Positions 14,319 through 21,463 of a stretch of 23,489 bases of DNA are shown in pieces. A program made the translations under genes and the position numbers. The DNA is from CAYMOV01 sp964392085. Lineage in GTDB: Bacteria; Oederibacteriota; Muellerivitia; Muellerivitales; Muellerivitaceae. The notes beneath the pieces were generated by a model. That model saw only the letters and a program-made list of their open reading frames with translations, had not been told where the DNA came from and searched no databases. The number at the start of each line of letters is the position of its first letter. The first letter of the stretch is position 1. Location of the stretch: contig CAYMOV010000035.1 of assembly GCA_964392085.1 (NCBI GenBank), forward strand, positions 1 to 23,489. The letters are read 5' to 3'.

Positions 14319-15284
14319 ATGGGTTCCTTCGAAGAAGATCAAATACCGGATTGGATCGAGTCCGTCACGCGGTTCCTGGGGAATTTGGGGTTCAACAGGG
14401 TCCAAGTCCGTTGGAAGCTCATGGCCTGGCGCCAAAGGTGGCGAGGCACGGCGCGCCAAACCGAGGCCGTGGCGGCCCATGTCCAATACCGCCACCGGAT
14501 CTGCAACCGGTGCGGGTCCCTGCAGGACCAGGACGCGACGGTCTGCGCCTTCTGCGGCGCGCGGTTCCCCCCGCGGTTCATCGAAAAGCTCCGGCGCCTC
14601 GGCCTGACCGCGCCTTCCTTCGGGTCGGTCACGACCCTCCTGACCGCCGCCTGCCTGGCGGCTTATGTCCGGGTGGCGCTGGCCTGCGGCGATTTTTTGA
14701 GTTTCGACGTGGACACCCTCCTGCGGTTCGGGGGGAACGTCGCGCCCGTCACCCTCGACGGCCAGATCTGGAGGCTGGCCACCGCGGTCTTCCTGCACGC
14801 GGGGCTCCTCCACATCGCCTTCAACCTCTTCGCCTTCCAGCAGATCGGTCCGCCCCTGGAGAACCTCTTCGGCCGGGGTAGGATCCTTTTCGTTTTTATG
14901 GTCACGGGGATCCTGGCCAGCACGGGGAGCCTCTTCCTCAACCACGGGGGCGTCAGCATCGGGGCCTCCGGGGCCCTCATGGGGTTGATCGGCCTGGCGG
15001 CGGGATGGGGCCATCAGGAAGGGACCTACCGGGGAGTGAACGTCCGAAACCAGATGGTCAAGTGGGGACTCTATACGGTGGTCTTCGGGTTCTTCATCGG
15101 GGCCGATAACGCGGCCCACATCGCCGGGTTCCTTTCGGGAGCGTTGTTGGGGCTTCTTTATCGCCCGCAGGGGAACGGGGTTCCTTCATCCGGATTTGTT
15201 TATTGGTTCGAATGGGTTTTCGGATCCGTGACCGCGGCATTGACCCTTTACCTCATCCTGGTCCCGCCGGGCCTCCCGGTTTGA
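14319..15284 (+). CDS. rhomboid-family intramembrane serine protease with N-terminal zinc ribbon
   Basis: This 321-residue protein is predicted to cut membrane proteins inside the inner membrane. After a basic N-terminal region, Cys62-X2-Cys65 and Cys76-X2-Cys79 form a zinc ribbon (CNRCG, CAFCG). The rhomboid core starts at about residue 103 with six or so helices. WRLATAVFLHAGLLHIAFNLF (151-171) contains the HxxxxHxxxN pattern with Asn169 for the oxyanion hole. GASGA (215-219) supplies the nucleophile Ser217, and AHIAGF supplies His267. One further helix ends the protein. ATG 14319 has AAGG 6 nt upstream; an in-frame GTG two codons earlier would overlap that site. The stop overlaps the start of the methyltransferase gene as TTGA. 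The native substrate is unknown. Confidence 0.93.
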   Translation: MGSFEEDQIPDWIESVTRFLGNLGFNRVQVRWKLMAWRQRWRGTARQTEAVAAHVQYRHRICNRCGSLQDQDATVCAFCGARFPPRFIEKLRRLGLTAPSFGSVTTLLTAACLAAYVRVALACGDFLSFDVDTLLRFGGNVAPVTLDGQIWRLATAVFLHAGLLHIAFNLFAFQQIGPPLENLFGRGRILFVFMVTGILASTGSLFLNHGGVSIGASGALMGLIGLAAGWGHQEGTYRGVNVRNQMVKWGLYTVVFGFFIGADNAAHIAGFLSGALLGLLYRPQGNGVPSSGFVYWFEWVFGSVTAALTLYLILVPPGLPV

Positions 15285-15928
15285 GCCCGACACCCTGCCG
15301 CCTTTGCGGGGAAGGAACCGCGCCCTTCCGGACCCCGGACGGCGCGGTCTACCACGAGTGCCCCGCCTGCGGCTTCGTCGGCCTGGAGGAAGAGCGCCAC
15401 CCGACGGTCGAGGCGGCGCGGGAGCGCTACCTCCAGCACCAAAACTTTTCCACCCAGGCCGGATACGTGGCCATGCTGGACAAGTTCATCGAGTCCTGCG
15501 TGTCGCCTTTCGCGGCTACCGGCGACGCCATCCTCGACTTCGGCTGCGGGCCGGAGCCGGTCTTGATGGGATTGTTGGATAAGCGCGGGTACAGGGCCGA
15601 CGCCTACGACCCCCTCTTTCGCCCGGATGAATCCTATCGGGGAAGGGCCTATGACCTGGTGGTCCTCACGGAGGTGCTGGAGCACCTGACCGATCCCCTC
15701 GAAACGCTCCAGGACATCTTGCCGGTCCTGAAACCCGGCGGCCATCTGGCGGCCCAGACCCTTTTCCGGCCCGCGGGCCGGGAAGCCTTCGGGGAGTGGT
15801 GGTACCGCCGGGACTCGACCCACGTTTCATTCTTCAACCAGCGGTCGGCGGAAACCCTGGGGAAGGCCCTGGGGTTGGGGAAGGTTTGGTCCGACGGGAA
15901 GCAATGGGTGGTTTGGATTAAGGAATAA
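15281..15928 (+). CDS. class I SAM-dependent methyltransferase with N-terminal zinc ribbon
   Basis: This 215-residue protein is predicted to be a cytosolic methyltransferase. Cys6-X2-Cys9 (PCRLCG) and Cys27-X2-Cys30 (CPACG) form a zinc ribbon, followed by a helical linker with HQNF. The SAM fold begins at ILDFGCGPEPVLM (84-96, motif I), with Asp110 as the acidic residue after strand 2 and VVLTEVLEHLTDPLETL (127-143) as motif II. VLKPGGHLAAQT is strand 5. The C-terminal part with WYRRDSTHVSFFN resembles Methyltransf_11/23 proteins fused to zinc ribbons that act on sugars or small molecules. The start is taken as TTG 15281, which overlaps the rhomboid TGA by three bases (TTGA); a frame upstream is open but encodes only rhomboid shadow. 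The substrate is unknown. Confidence 0.85.
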   Translation: MSPTPCRLCGEGTAPFRTPDGAVYHECPACGFVGLEEERHPTVEAARERYLQHQNFSTQAGYVAMLDKFIESCVSPFAATGDAILDFGCGPEPVLMGLLDKRGYRADAYDPLFRPDESYRGRAYDLVVLTEVLEHLTDPLETLQDILPVLKPGGHLAAQTLFRPAGREAFGEWWYRRDSTHVSFFNQRSAETLGKALGLGKVWSDGKQWVVWIKE

Positions 15929-15993
15929 GAAGACCGATACAACCTGAACCATTTAACATAGGGGCGGAGGTTGGGGCATTAAACGAGACGACT

Positions 15994-18225
15994 TTATCGC
16001 CTTCCCTGTGAACCCTGTGGTCCCTGTGTTTCAACCGCTGATTGGCCCAGGTATCCCGCGCAGAAGACCAGCGCCGCGGTCTCCGAGGTCTCCCCCTCAT
16101 TGCTGGCCCAGGACCCGTTGGGGTCGTCCGCGTCCACGTAGCATTTCGCCGGGGGCGTCCCGCGCCTGATCACGGCGGCCAACAGGGGGTCGGCGCCGTT
16201 CGGGTATTGGTTCGGCCCCCCCGCGACCCAACCCGGCATGAGCTTCCCCAGGGCGGCGTAGGACCAATGCCAGGGGTGCGCCATGGACCTTTCCCCGTAG
16301 CCCGACACGAACGAGAACGAAAGGCTGTTGGCCCCCAAGACCCAGTCCATCTGACGCACCGCGCTGTCCCGGTAGGCCGAACGCCCGGTGAGGGATGACG
16401 CCACCAAAAGGGCCCCGGTCTTGTGCAGGAGGTTCTCGGCGCTTTCCCAGTAGTAGTCCGTGGGTTGGAGGCAGACGCCATAGCCGTTGGTGTTGGAGAT
16501 CCCCGAGAGGCGTTCCACCATGCCTGAAAAAGCGTTCCGGATCGCCTCGGCCTCCCCGGCCGGGGTTTGGGGATCGAGGACGGCGGCGAGGTAACCGAAC
16601 ATCTGGGGGGTCCTCCAGGAGACCGGCTCCAGCCGGTCCGGAGGCGCCTCCGAGGCGAAGCGGTCCCGAAGGTCCTTCCGCCCGGTCAGCCGGGCCATTT
16701 CCCCGAGGGCCCACAGTTTTTCCTGGCTGGGGTCGGAGTCCTTGTAGTCCGGGTCCACCCAGACCACGTTCGGGTTCTTTTCAAGCCAATCCCAAGACTT
16801 CAGGGCCGCCGTGCGGCAGCGCGCCGCGAAGGCCGGGTCGACCTTCGCGTAGACCCGGACGGCCTGGGCCATCACGCCGATGAAGTCGGCGGCGTCCAGG
16901 CTGCCGGGCGGCTTGGACCAGCGCGGGGCGGGGTCCAGGTCCGGGGAGGTGCCGTGGCAGAAATGATCCTCGCCGTCCACCTTGTGGAGCACCCCGCCGT
17001 CGGACAGCTGCATCTTGAGCATCCACTCCAGGCCCCAGCGGGCCTCGGACAAAAGTCCGTCCGGGTCCGCCTCGCGGCCCCCGGTGAGCTCGTGCAGCCA
17101 AAGCATCCAGGCGCAACTGATGGAATCCTCCAGCACCCACTTGCCGTAGTCGTCGGCGTTGTGCCAGCCCCCGGTAAGGTCGGCCTTTTTCCCTCCCTTG
17201 TCGGACGCGTCGCCCAGGTGGCAGGCCGGATGCTTGATCCCGGTGACCGGGTCTTCCACGGCGGTGCCGCAGCGGATCAGGGAGAAGCACTTGAGGGAAT
17301 CGGCATACAGGGGCTTGTAGAGGTCCGGCGCGACACGGAAAAGCGCGGAGGTTTTCCCCGCGACCTCCACTTGATAGCGGCCGGGGGTTTGGATCGGCCT
17401 GAAGGCGGTCCGGTAGACCTTCTCGCCGGTGGAAGGGTGATCGTCGAACAACGGACCCCGGATCTTGCCGGTGAGGACCGGTTTTCCCACCTCGTCCAAA
17501 ATCCGAAAGGGCGTCCCGGCATGGACGTCGGGGCGGGAGGTGACGATGAATTCCTGGGGGTCGCACGGACGGTATCCCAACTGGTTCACCTTGGGCTCGG
17601 GACGGATGGGGTTCGCCTCCGGCGCCCTCGTGAGGGCCTCGTCCTGTCCGTAAAACTCGATGTCGTCGACTTCGATCCAACCCTTCGTCCCCGGGGGACC
17701 TGAGGCGGTCCATTGGACCCCGGACACCGTGGTGGGGTCCCAGAGTCGGCGGGTGCCCCAGGTTTGGGCCAGGCCCGTGAAGGGAAGCTCGACCAGGGTC
17801 CAATCCCCCGTGACGGAAAAGGGCGACCCGAAATGATTGAATTCGATCGCGGTGGCGGCGGTGGGGACCTGGCAGTTCCAGGACCCGGCTCCCCGGACCC
17901 AGAACCGGACGCCCACGTAGGCGGTGAAGTCCTTGGCCTGGAAGGTCGCCTGGAAGCCGGCGTAGGGGGCCGGGGCGCCCGGCTTCATCTCATATTCCAG
18001 CTTGGCGGAATGGTCCGAGGCGTGGCCCTCCCCGGCGTATCCGAAGCTTCCAATCCCGGGTTGGGTGATGGAGGAGGCGTCGTGGAAGACCACCCAGGCG
18101 CCGTCCAGCCGGTTGTCGCGGCCGCCGGACTCACAGTCGTCCACGAGGAGGGCGGCGGTGGCGGTGGAGGTCCCCAAGCAAAGGAGGAGGAGGAGCGGGA
18201 GGAAGGTTCGATGGAGCTTGTCCAT
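15994..18225 (-). CDS. secreted glycoside hydrolase family 9 protein with N-terminal carbohydrate-binding-like domain
   Basis: This 743-residue protein has a Sec signal (1-24), a CBM11/CIA30-like beta-sandwich (about 27-193, LLVDDCESGG...GWIEVDDIEFYG), a CelD-type Ig-like domain (about 210-298, KVNQLGYRPCDPQEF) and a GH9 (alpha/alpha)6 barrel from about 305. The usual DAGD motif reads NADD (Asn356-Asp359): the catalytic base Asp359 is kept, but the first Asp is Asn. The usual PHHR reads HPWHW (650-654). The general acid appears as Glu710 in SWASNE. Endoglucanase or another beta-glycosidase activity is possible; the changed subsites make cellulose uncertain. No dockerin or sorting domain is present. 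AGGAGG lies 7 nt before the ATG. The last residues (TQGPQGSQGRR) are coded by a 9-nt repeat. Confidence 0.9.
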   Translation of the reverse strand: MDKLHRTFLPLLLLLCLGTSTATAALLVDDCESGGRDNRLDGAWVVFHDASSITQPGIGSFGYAGEGHASDHSAKLEYEMKPGAPAPYAGFQATFQAKDFTAYVGVRFWVRGAGSWNCQVPTAATAIEFNHFGSPFSVTGDWTLVELPFTGLAQTWGTRRLWDPTTVSGVQWTASGPPGTKGWIEVDDIEFYGQDEALTRAPEANPIRPEPKVNQLGYRPCDPQEFIVTSRPDVHAGTPFRILDEVGKPVLTGKIRGPLFDDHPSTGEKVYRTAFRPIQTPGRYQVEVAGKTSALFRVAPDLYKPLYADSLKCFSLIRCGTAVEDPVTGIKHPACHLGDASDKGGKKADLTGGWHNADDYGKWVLEDSISCAWMLWLHELTGGREADPDGLLSEARWGLEWMLKMQLSDGGVLHKVDGEDHFCHGTSPDLDPAPRWSKPPGSLDAADFIGVMAQAVRVYAKVDPAFAARCRTAALKSWDWLEKNPNVVWVDPDYKDSDPSQEKLWALGEMARLTGRKDLRDRFASEAPPDRLEPVSWRTPQMFGYLAAVLDPQTPAGEAEAIRNAFSGMVERLSGISNTNGYGVCLQPTDYYWESAENLLHKTGALLVASSLTGRSAYRDSAVRQMDWVLGANSLSFSFVSGYGERSMAHPWHWSYAALGKLMPGWVAGGPNQYPNGADPLLAAVIRRGTPPAKCYVDADDPNGSWASNEGETSETAALVFCAGYLGQSAVETQGPQGSQGRR
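16002..16028. repeat. three 9-nt direct repeats (NNCCCTGTG) at the 3' end of the GH9 gene
   Basis: TTCCCTGTG, AACCCTGTG and GTCCCTGTG stand head to tail. On the minus strand they encode the final Gln-Gly steps of the GH9 protein. The unit resembles intergenic CACAGGG tandem repeats, so the C-terminal tail may come from read-through into such a repeat. Confidence 0.6.
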
Positions 18226-18246
18226 GGGAAGGCCTCCTGGTTTTCA

Positions 18247-18252
18247 ATTTTA
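18247..18252 (-). promoter_or_regulatory. candidate -10 box (TAAAAT) of the GH9 gene
   Basis: On the minus strand GGGTAAAATT places TAAAAT 21 nt before the GH9 ATG and just upstream of its AGGAGG site. The -35 region has no TTGACA-like hexamer (TGTGGT lies at 17 nt). Confidence 0.4.
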
Positions 18253-18316
18253 CCCTTGGTCAGGCGTAAACCACAGCGATAGAAACTCAAGAGGCCAGGG
18301 AGTGGACCTCTTGGAG

Positions 18317-18336
18317 GGGTTCGATTCATCGAACCC
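18317..18336. promoter_or_regulatory. perfect palindrome, candidate operator between divergent genes
   Basis: GGGTTCGA-TTCA-TCGAACCC is a perfect 8-bp inverted repeat in the 265-bp gap between the GH9 gene (start 18225, leftward) and the hydrolase gene (start 18491, rightward). A second small palindrome GTTCA-T-TGAAC lies at 18401-18411. Both are plausible operator sites. There is no T-run to suggest termination. Confidence 0.45.
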
Positions 18337-18490
18337 GAAGACCTCGGGCGTCCTGACCTGGCTTCGTGTGGCAATGTCAAGGCAAGATGGCGTTCCAACA
18401 GTTCATTGAACGGAATCTGTGGTTCCCAAATGGTCTTTTGTTCTGCCTTCGGGGTTGATCCCGGTTAGGCGGGTTGGTTATAACCATGGC

Positions 18491-19021
18491 ATGCCCTCAC
18501 TCTATTTGGCCGGTTACGGCAACTCTGAACCGCTCCATTGGCAGACCCTTTGGCGCAAAGCGGATCCGGATTCGCTTTGGCTCGACCACCGGTCCTGGGA
18601 ACGACCCGAAGCCGACGAGTGGGTCGGGGACTTGGCGCGGGCCCTGGGAGACCATCCCGGGCCCTGGGATGTCGTGGCCCACAGCCTGGGATGCCTCCTG
18701 GTGTCCGACGCTTTGCTCCGTCCAGGCGGCGTGCGATTCCGTCGGGCCTTCCTGGTCGCGGTCCCGAACCCGACCAGCCCCGATTTTCCCGAGGCGATCC
18801 GGGGTTTTACCGACCCGTTTCAGGTTAAGCTGTCTTTCCCGACCCTGATCGTGGCCAGCCGCAACGATCCCTACGGCAGTTTCGCTTTCTCGGAGCGCCT
18901 GGCCGGGCACTGGGGAAGCCGCCTGGTGGATGTAGGCGAAAAAGGGCACATCAATCTCGCCTCCGGCTTGGGCGCTTGGGACGAGGGCCGCCGCCTCCGG
19001 GACGGGTTTTTAAGCGGCTGA
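18491..19021 (+). CDS. RBBP9/YdeN-family alpha/beta hydrolase
   Basis: This 176-residue cytosolic serine hydrolase matches the RBBP9/YdeN family in length and layout. The N-terminus LYLAGYGNSEPLHWQTLW (4-21) carries the family's G.G.S...W pattern. AHSLGC gives the nucleophile Ser65. VASRNDPYGSF gives Asp126, and KGHINLASGLGAW gives His153, with the G-H-I-N-x-x-S-G motif typical of the family. Biological substrates are poorly known. The ATG at 18491 is the family start, but no Shine-Dalgarno is visible before it and TTATAA stands about 10 nt upstream, so the message may have a very short leader. A GTG at 18419 would add 24 unrelated residues. The TfoX-like gene follows 73 nt downstream on the same strand. 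Confidence 0.88.
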   Translation: MPSLYLAGYGNSEPLHWQTLWRKADPDSLWLDHRSWERPEADEWVGDLARALGDHPGPWDVVAHSLGCLLVSDALLRPGGVRFRRAFLVAVPNPTSPDFPEAIRGFTDPFQVKLSFPTLIVASRNDPYGSFAFSERLAGHWGSRLVDVGEKGHINLASGLGAWDEGRRLRDGFLSG

Positions 19022-19094
19022 CTCCCGCCGATTGGACGACGGTTTGTCCCTTCGGGGTCCCCCGAAAACTCTTGTCTCGCGAGGAAAAGGTCCC

Positions 19095-19436
19095 ATGCTG
19101 GAATACGACGAGAAGCTCGCCAACCGGATCCGCAGGGCCCTCACCAAGGACTGGAACTTCACCGAGAAGGAAGTCTACGGAAGCTGGGGCTTTTGGGTGG
19201 GGGACCAACTGGTGTGCGGCGTCCTGGAGGACGACCTGTTGTGCCGGGTGGACCCGGGGGAACAGGGGAAGCTCCTCGCCGAACGCAACGTGAAGCCCTT
19301 CGACGACCTGGGCCGCAAGATGACCGGGTTCGTGATCCTCAAACCCGGGGCGCTCAAGGCGGGCAAGGCGCTGGAATGGTGGCTCGACAAGGCCGTGATC
19401 GCGGCCAAGGCGCACGCCAAGAAGTTAAGGCAATAA
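19095..19436 (+). CDS. TfoX N-terminal-domain protein
   Basis: This 113-residue protein consists of a single TfoX_N domain. It has the usual start YDEKLANRIRRAL, the VYGSWGFWVGDQLVCGV strand pair, LLCRVDP, the VKPFDDLGRKMTGFVIL block and a closing helix rich in Lys. The name comes from the competence regulator TfoX/Sxy, but stand-alone N-terminal domains are common outside competent species and their function is undefined; no competence gene is near. AAGG lies 4 nt and GAGG about 10 nt before the ATG at 19095. An upstream in-frame start at 19032 would add 21 residues unlike the family. It probably shares a transcript with the preceding hydrolase and ends at the large hairpin at 19498. Confidence 0.88.
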   Translation: MLEYDEKLANRIRRALTKDWNFTEKEVYGSWGFWVGDQLVCGVLEDDLLCRVDPGEQGKLLAERNVKPFDDLGRKMTGFVILKPGALKAGKALEWWLDKAVIAAKAHAKKLRQ

Positions 19437-19497
19437 GCGAAAGCCGCTAGCCGTTTGCCGTTGGCTTAGGCAAAAGACAAACTAAAAGTCGGCCCAA

Positions 19498-19541
19498 AAC
19501 AACAAAAGGCGCCCTGGATTTCCAGGGCGCCTTTTGTTGTT
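19498..19541. terminator. long bidirectional intrinsic terminator (TfoX-like / phosphofructokinase)
   Basis: Two perfectly complementary 21-nt arms (19498-19518 and 19521-19541, GC core GGCGCCCTGGA) are separated by only TT, with A- and T-rich ends (AACAACAAAA / TTTTGTTGTT). It serves the convergent TfoX-like and phosphofructokinase genes. A further imperfect inverted repeat brackets it (19451-19468 and 19548-19565). Confidence 0.92.
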
Positions 19542-19576
19542 AGTTTAAAGCTAACGGCAAGCGGCCAACGGCGCCG

Positions 19577-21238
19577 TTACTTTTTGCCTTTCTCGAGTTT
19601 CAACGTTTCCGGCACCAGGTCGGCCACTGAGGAGGGGCCCCAATACTGGATCGGGCCGGGGGATTGGTACTCGTCCTCCAGGGCCCACTTGTCCCGCGAC
19701 GCCAGGAAGGTCTTGTAGGGCTTCCCGTTCAATTCCACCATGGCCTTTTGGATGACCGGCTTGTCCTTCCCGTGACGGCGCTCCAGGTTCATCATCATGG
19801 TCAGGGGCACCCCACCGGCGCGCCATTGGGCGGCCGGTTTCAACAGGTCCCGCACGCTCGACAGGTACCCGGTGAGGCCCGCGGCGGCCAAGTGGGACGC
19901 CGTGAAGCCGAGGGCGTAGCAGTAGTCCGCGTCGAAGTTCGACGGCGCCGCGCAGCGGCCCTCGTACCCGAAGAAGTGGCCTTGGGACGAGAACTTCCCG
20001 CTGTATTTGTCCTCCTTCTTCCACTTCTTCAGCAGGATATCCACGGCCTCGATGAGGAGCTTCTCGGTGTCGATCTTCGACACCTGCACGTTGCCGTGGG
20101 GGTCCCGGTCGGCCAGAAGCTGGGCCTGGATCGAGGGCGGCAGGGCCTGGAAGGCGTCCCGGGCCTCGCCGGTCAGGTGGCCCTTCACGAACTCGATCTT
20201 GGCCCCGGCGGACTCGAGGGCCTCGAAGTCCTTGTTGTGGGCCAGGTGGTCGTTCAGCTCGCCGATGAGCTTCTTCATCTCGGGGATGAACTCCAGCAGG
20301 CCCTCGGGGATGACCACGACCCCGTAATTCTTGCGGCGCTCGGCGCGGTCCGCCACGACCCGGGCCACCTTCTCGGTGACCTGCGCGAGGGTCCACTTGT
20401 TGGCGGCCACTTCCTCGCTGATCAGGCACAGGTTGGGGTGGCACTTGAGGGCCACCTCCAGGGCGATGTGCGAGGCCGACCGGCCCATGAGCTTGACGAA
20501 GTGCCAGTACTTTTTGGCGGACAGGCAGTCGCTCTGTACGTTGCCGGTGAGTTCGGCGTACACCTTGGTGGCGGTGTCGAAGCCGAAGGACACCTCGATC
20601 TCGTTGTTCTTCAGGTCGCCGTCGATCGTCTTGGGGCACCCCACCACGGTGATGGGGTAGTTCTTGGCCTTGAAATACTCTCCCAACACCGCCGCGTTGG
20701 TGTTCGAGTCATCGCCGCCCACCACGACCAGCGCCGAGGCGCCGACCGCCATGAGGTTCTTGCGCACGCTCTCGAACTGTTCCTCGGTCTCCAGCTTGGT
20801 GCGGCCGCTGCCGATGATGTCGAAGCCGCCGGTATTGCGGTAACCCGCCAGGAACTTGTCGGTGATCTCGACCTTCTTGTCCTCCAGAAGCCCGGAGGGC
20901 CCGCCCTTGTAGCCGAGCAGGACGTTCTTCTTGTTGAGCTTCTTCAGGCCGTCGAAAAGGCCGGCCACCACGTTGTGGCCGCCGGGGGCCTGGCCGCCCG
21001 AAAGGACGAGCGCCACGGTGATGGGCTTTTTGCACTGGATGCCGCCCTTGCCCGGGGCCAGGAAAACCTCGCTCTGGCCGTAGGTGTTGGGGAAGAGTTT
21101 CTTGATCTCGGCCTGGTCGGCCACGGACTTGGTCGGTTTGCCCTTCTTGAGGGTGAGGGACTTGGCGAAGAGCACCTTGGGCAGTTTGGGCTTGTAGGCG
21201 GTGCGGGCTTCGGTCAGCGGGGAGACGTTGGGCTTCAT
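19577..21238 (-). CDS. pfp: pyrophosphate-dependent 6-phosphofructokinase (PFP), long type
   Basis: This 553-residue cytosolic enzyme interconverts fructose 6-phosphate and fructose 1,6-bisphosphate with PPi/Pi, so it can serve both glycolysis and gluconeogenesis. LSGGQAPGGHNVV (79-91) is the phosphoryl-donor loop. GGDDSNTNA (174-182) has Asp177, where ATP-using enzymes have Gly, and PKTIDGDL (202-209) has Lys203 and catalytic Asp206; both mark PPi use. MGRSASH (251-257) binds the sugar phosphate, and the KFSSQGHFFGYEGRCAAPSNFDADYCYALG block is typical of the 550-residue group found in plants, spirochaetes and others. GGAGG stands 5-6 nt before the ATG at 21238. A TATAAT box lies upstream. 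It converges with the TfoX-like gene at a shared terminator. Confidence 0.95.
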   Translation of the reverse strand: MKPNVSPLTEARTAYKPKLPKVLFAKSLTLKKGKPTKSVADQAEIKKLFPNTYGQSEVFLAPGKGGIQCKKPITVALVLSGGQAPGGHNVVAGLFDGLKKLNKKNVLLGYKGGPSGLLEDKKVEITDKFLAGYRNTGGFDIIGSGRTKLETEEQFESVRKNLMAVGASALVVVGGDDSNTNAAVLGEYFKAKNYPITVVGCPKTIDGDLKNNEIEVSFGFDTATKVYAELTGNVQSDCLSAKKYWHFVKLMGRSASHIALEVALKCHPNLCLISEEVAANKWTLAQVTEKVARVVADRAERRKNYGVVVIPEGLLEFIPEMKKLIGELNDHLAHNKDFEALESAGAKIEFVKGHLTGEARDAFQALPPSIQAQLLADRDPHGNVQVSKIDTEKLLIEAVDILLKKWKKEDKYSGKFSSQGHFFGYEGRCAAPSNFDADYCYALGFTASHLAAAGLTGYLSSVRDLLKPAAQWRAGGVPLTMMMNLERRHGKDKPVIQKAMVELNGKPYKTFLASRDKWALEDEYQSPGPIQYWGPSSVADLVPETLKLEKGKK

Positions 21239-21278
21239 GGGTTCCTCCGGGGGTTGGGTCGGCCACGACGAGGTGCGC

Positions 21279-21284
21279 ATTATA
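21279..21284 (-). promoter_or_regulatory. candidate -10 box (TATAAT) of the phosphofructokinase gene
   Basis: A perfect TATAAT on the minus strand lies 40 nt before the ATG at 21238. The position 17 nt further up reads ATTCCC, which is not a -35 consensus. Confidence 0.5.
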
Positions 21285-21397
21285 AAGGGAGGGGCCGTGA
21301 AGGGAATTATGATTCAGGTGAAGGACCCGGCGGGAAAGCCTGGGGAAGCCCAACGGTTAATAGGGTGTTTAGGGCCGAATGGACTAAAACCTTCGGC

Positions 21398-21431
21398 AAA
21401 AACAAAACCCGCCGGGTTCCCTTTCGGCGGG
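21398..21431 (-). terminator. intrinsic terminator of the NHL-repeat lipoprotein gene
   Basis: On the minus strand CCCGCCG pairs with CGGCGGG around a 10-nt loop and is followed by TTTTGTTTTTG. It lies about 33 nt past the stop at 21464. Confidence 0.82.
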
Positions 21432-21463
21432 AGCCTGGCGGGTCGGTTTCGATGCTGGATGGA

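Noticed and set aside
14097..15119. N-terminal extension of the second flavoenzyme by about 341 residues
   Set aside because: The extension overlaps the rhomboid gene on the other strand, has shadow composition, and homology to copy 1 begins exactly at TTG 14096 with a ribosome-binding site.
16567..17703. Plus-strand open frame of 378 codons opposite the GH9 gene
   Set aside because: The GH9 domains on the minus strand are continuous; the plus frame has no signal, no domain and no start site.
18314..18334. TTCGATTC resembling a tRNA T-loop
   Set aside because: The flanking bases do not form a T-stem and no acceptor, D or anticodon arm surrounds it; the sequence is better explained as a simple palindrome.
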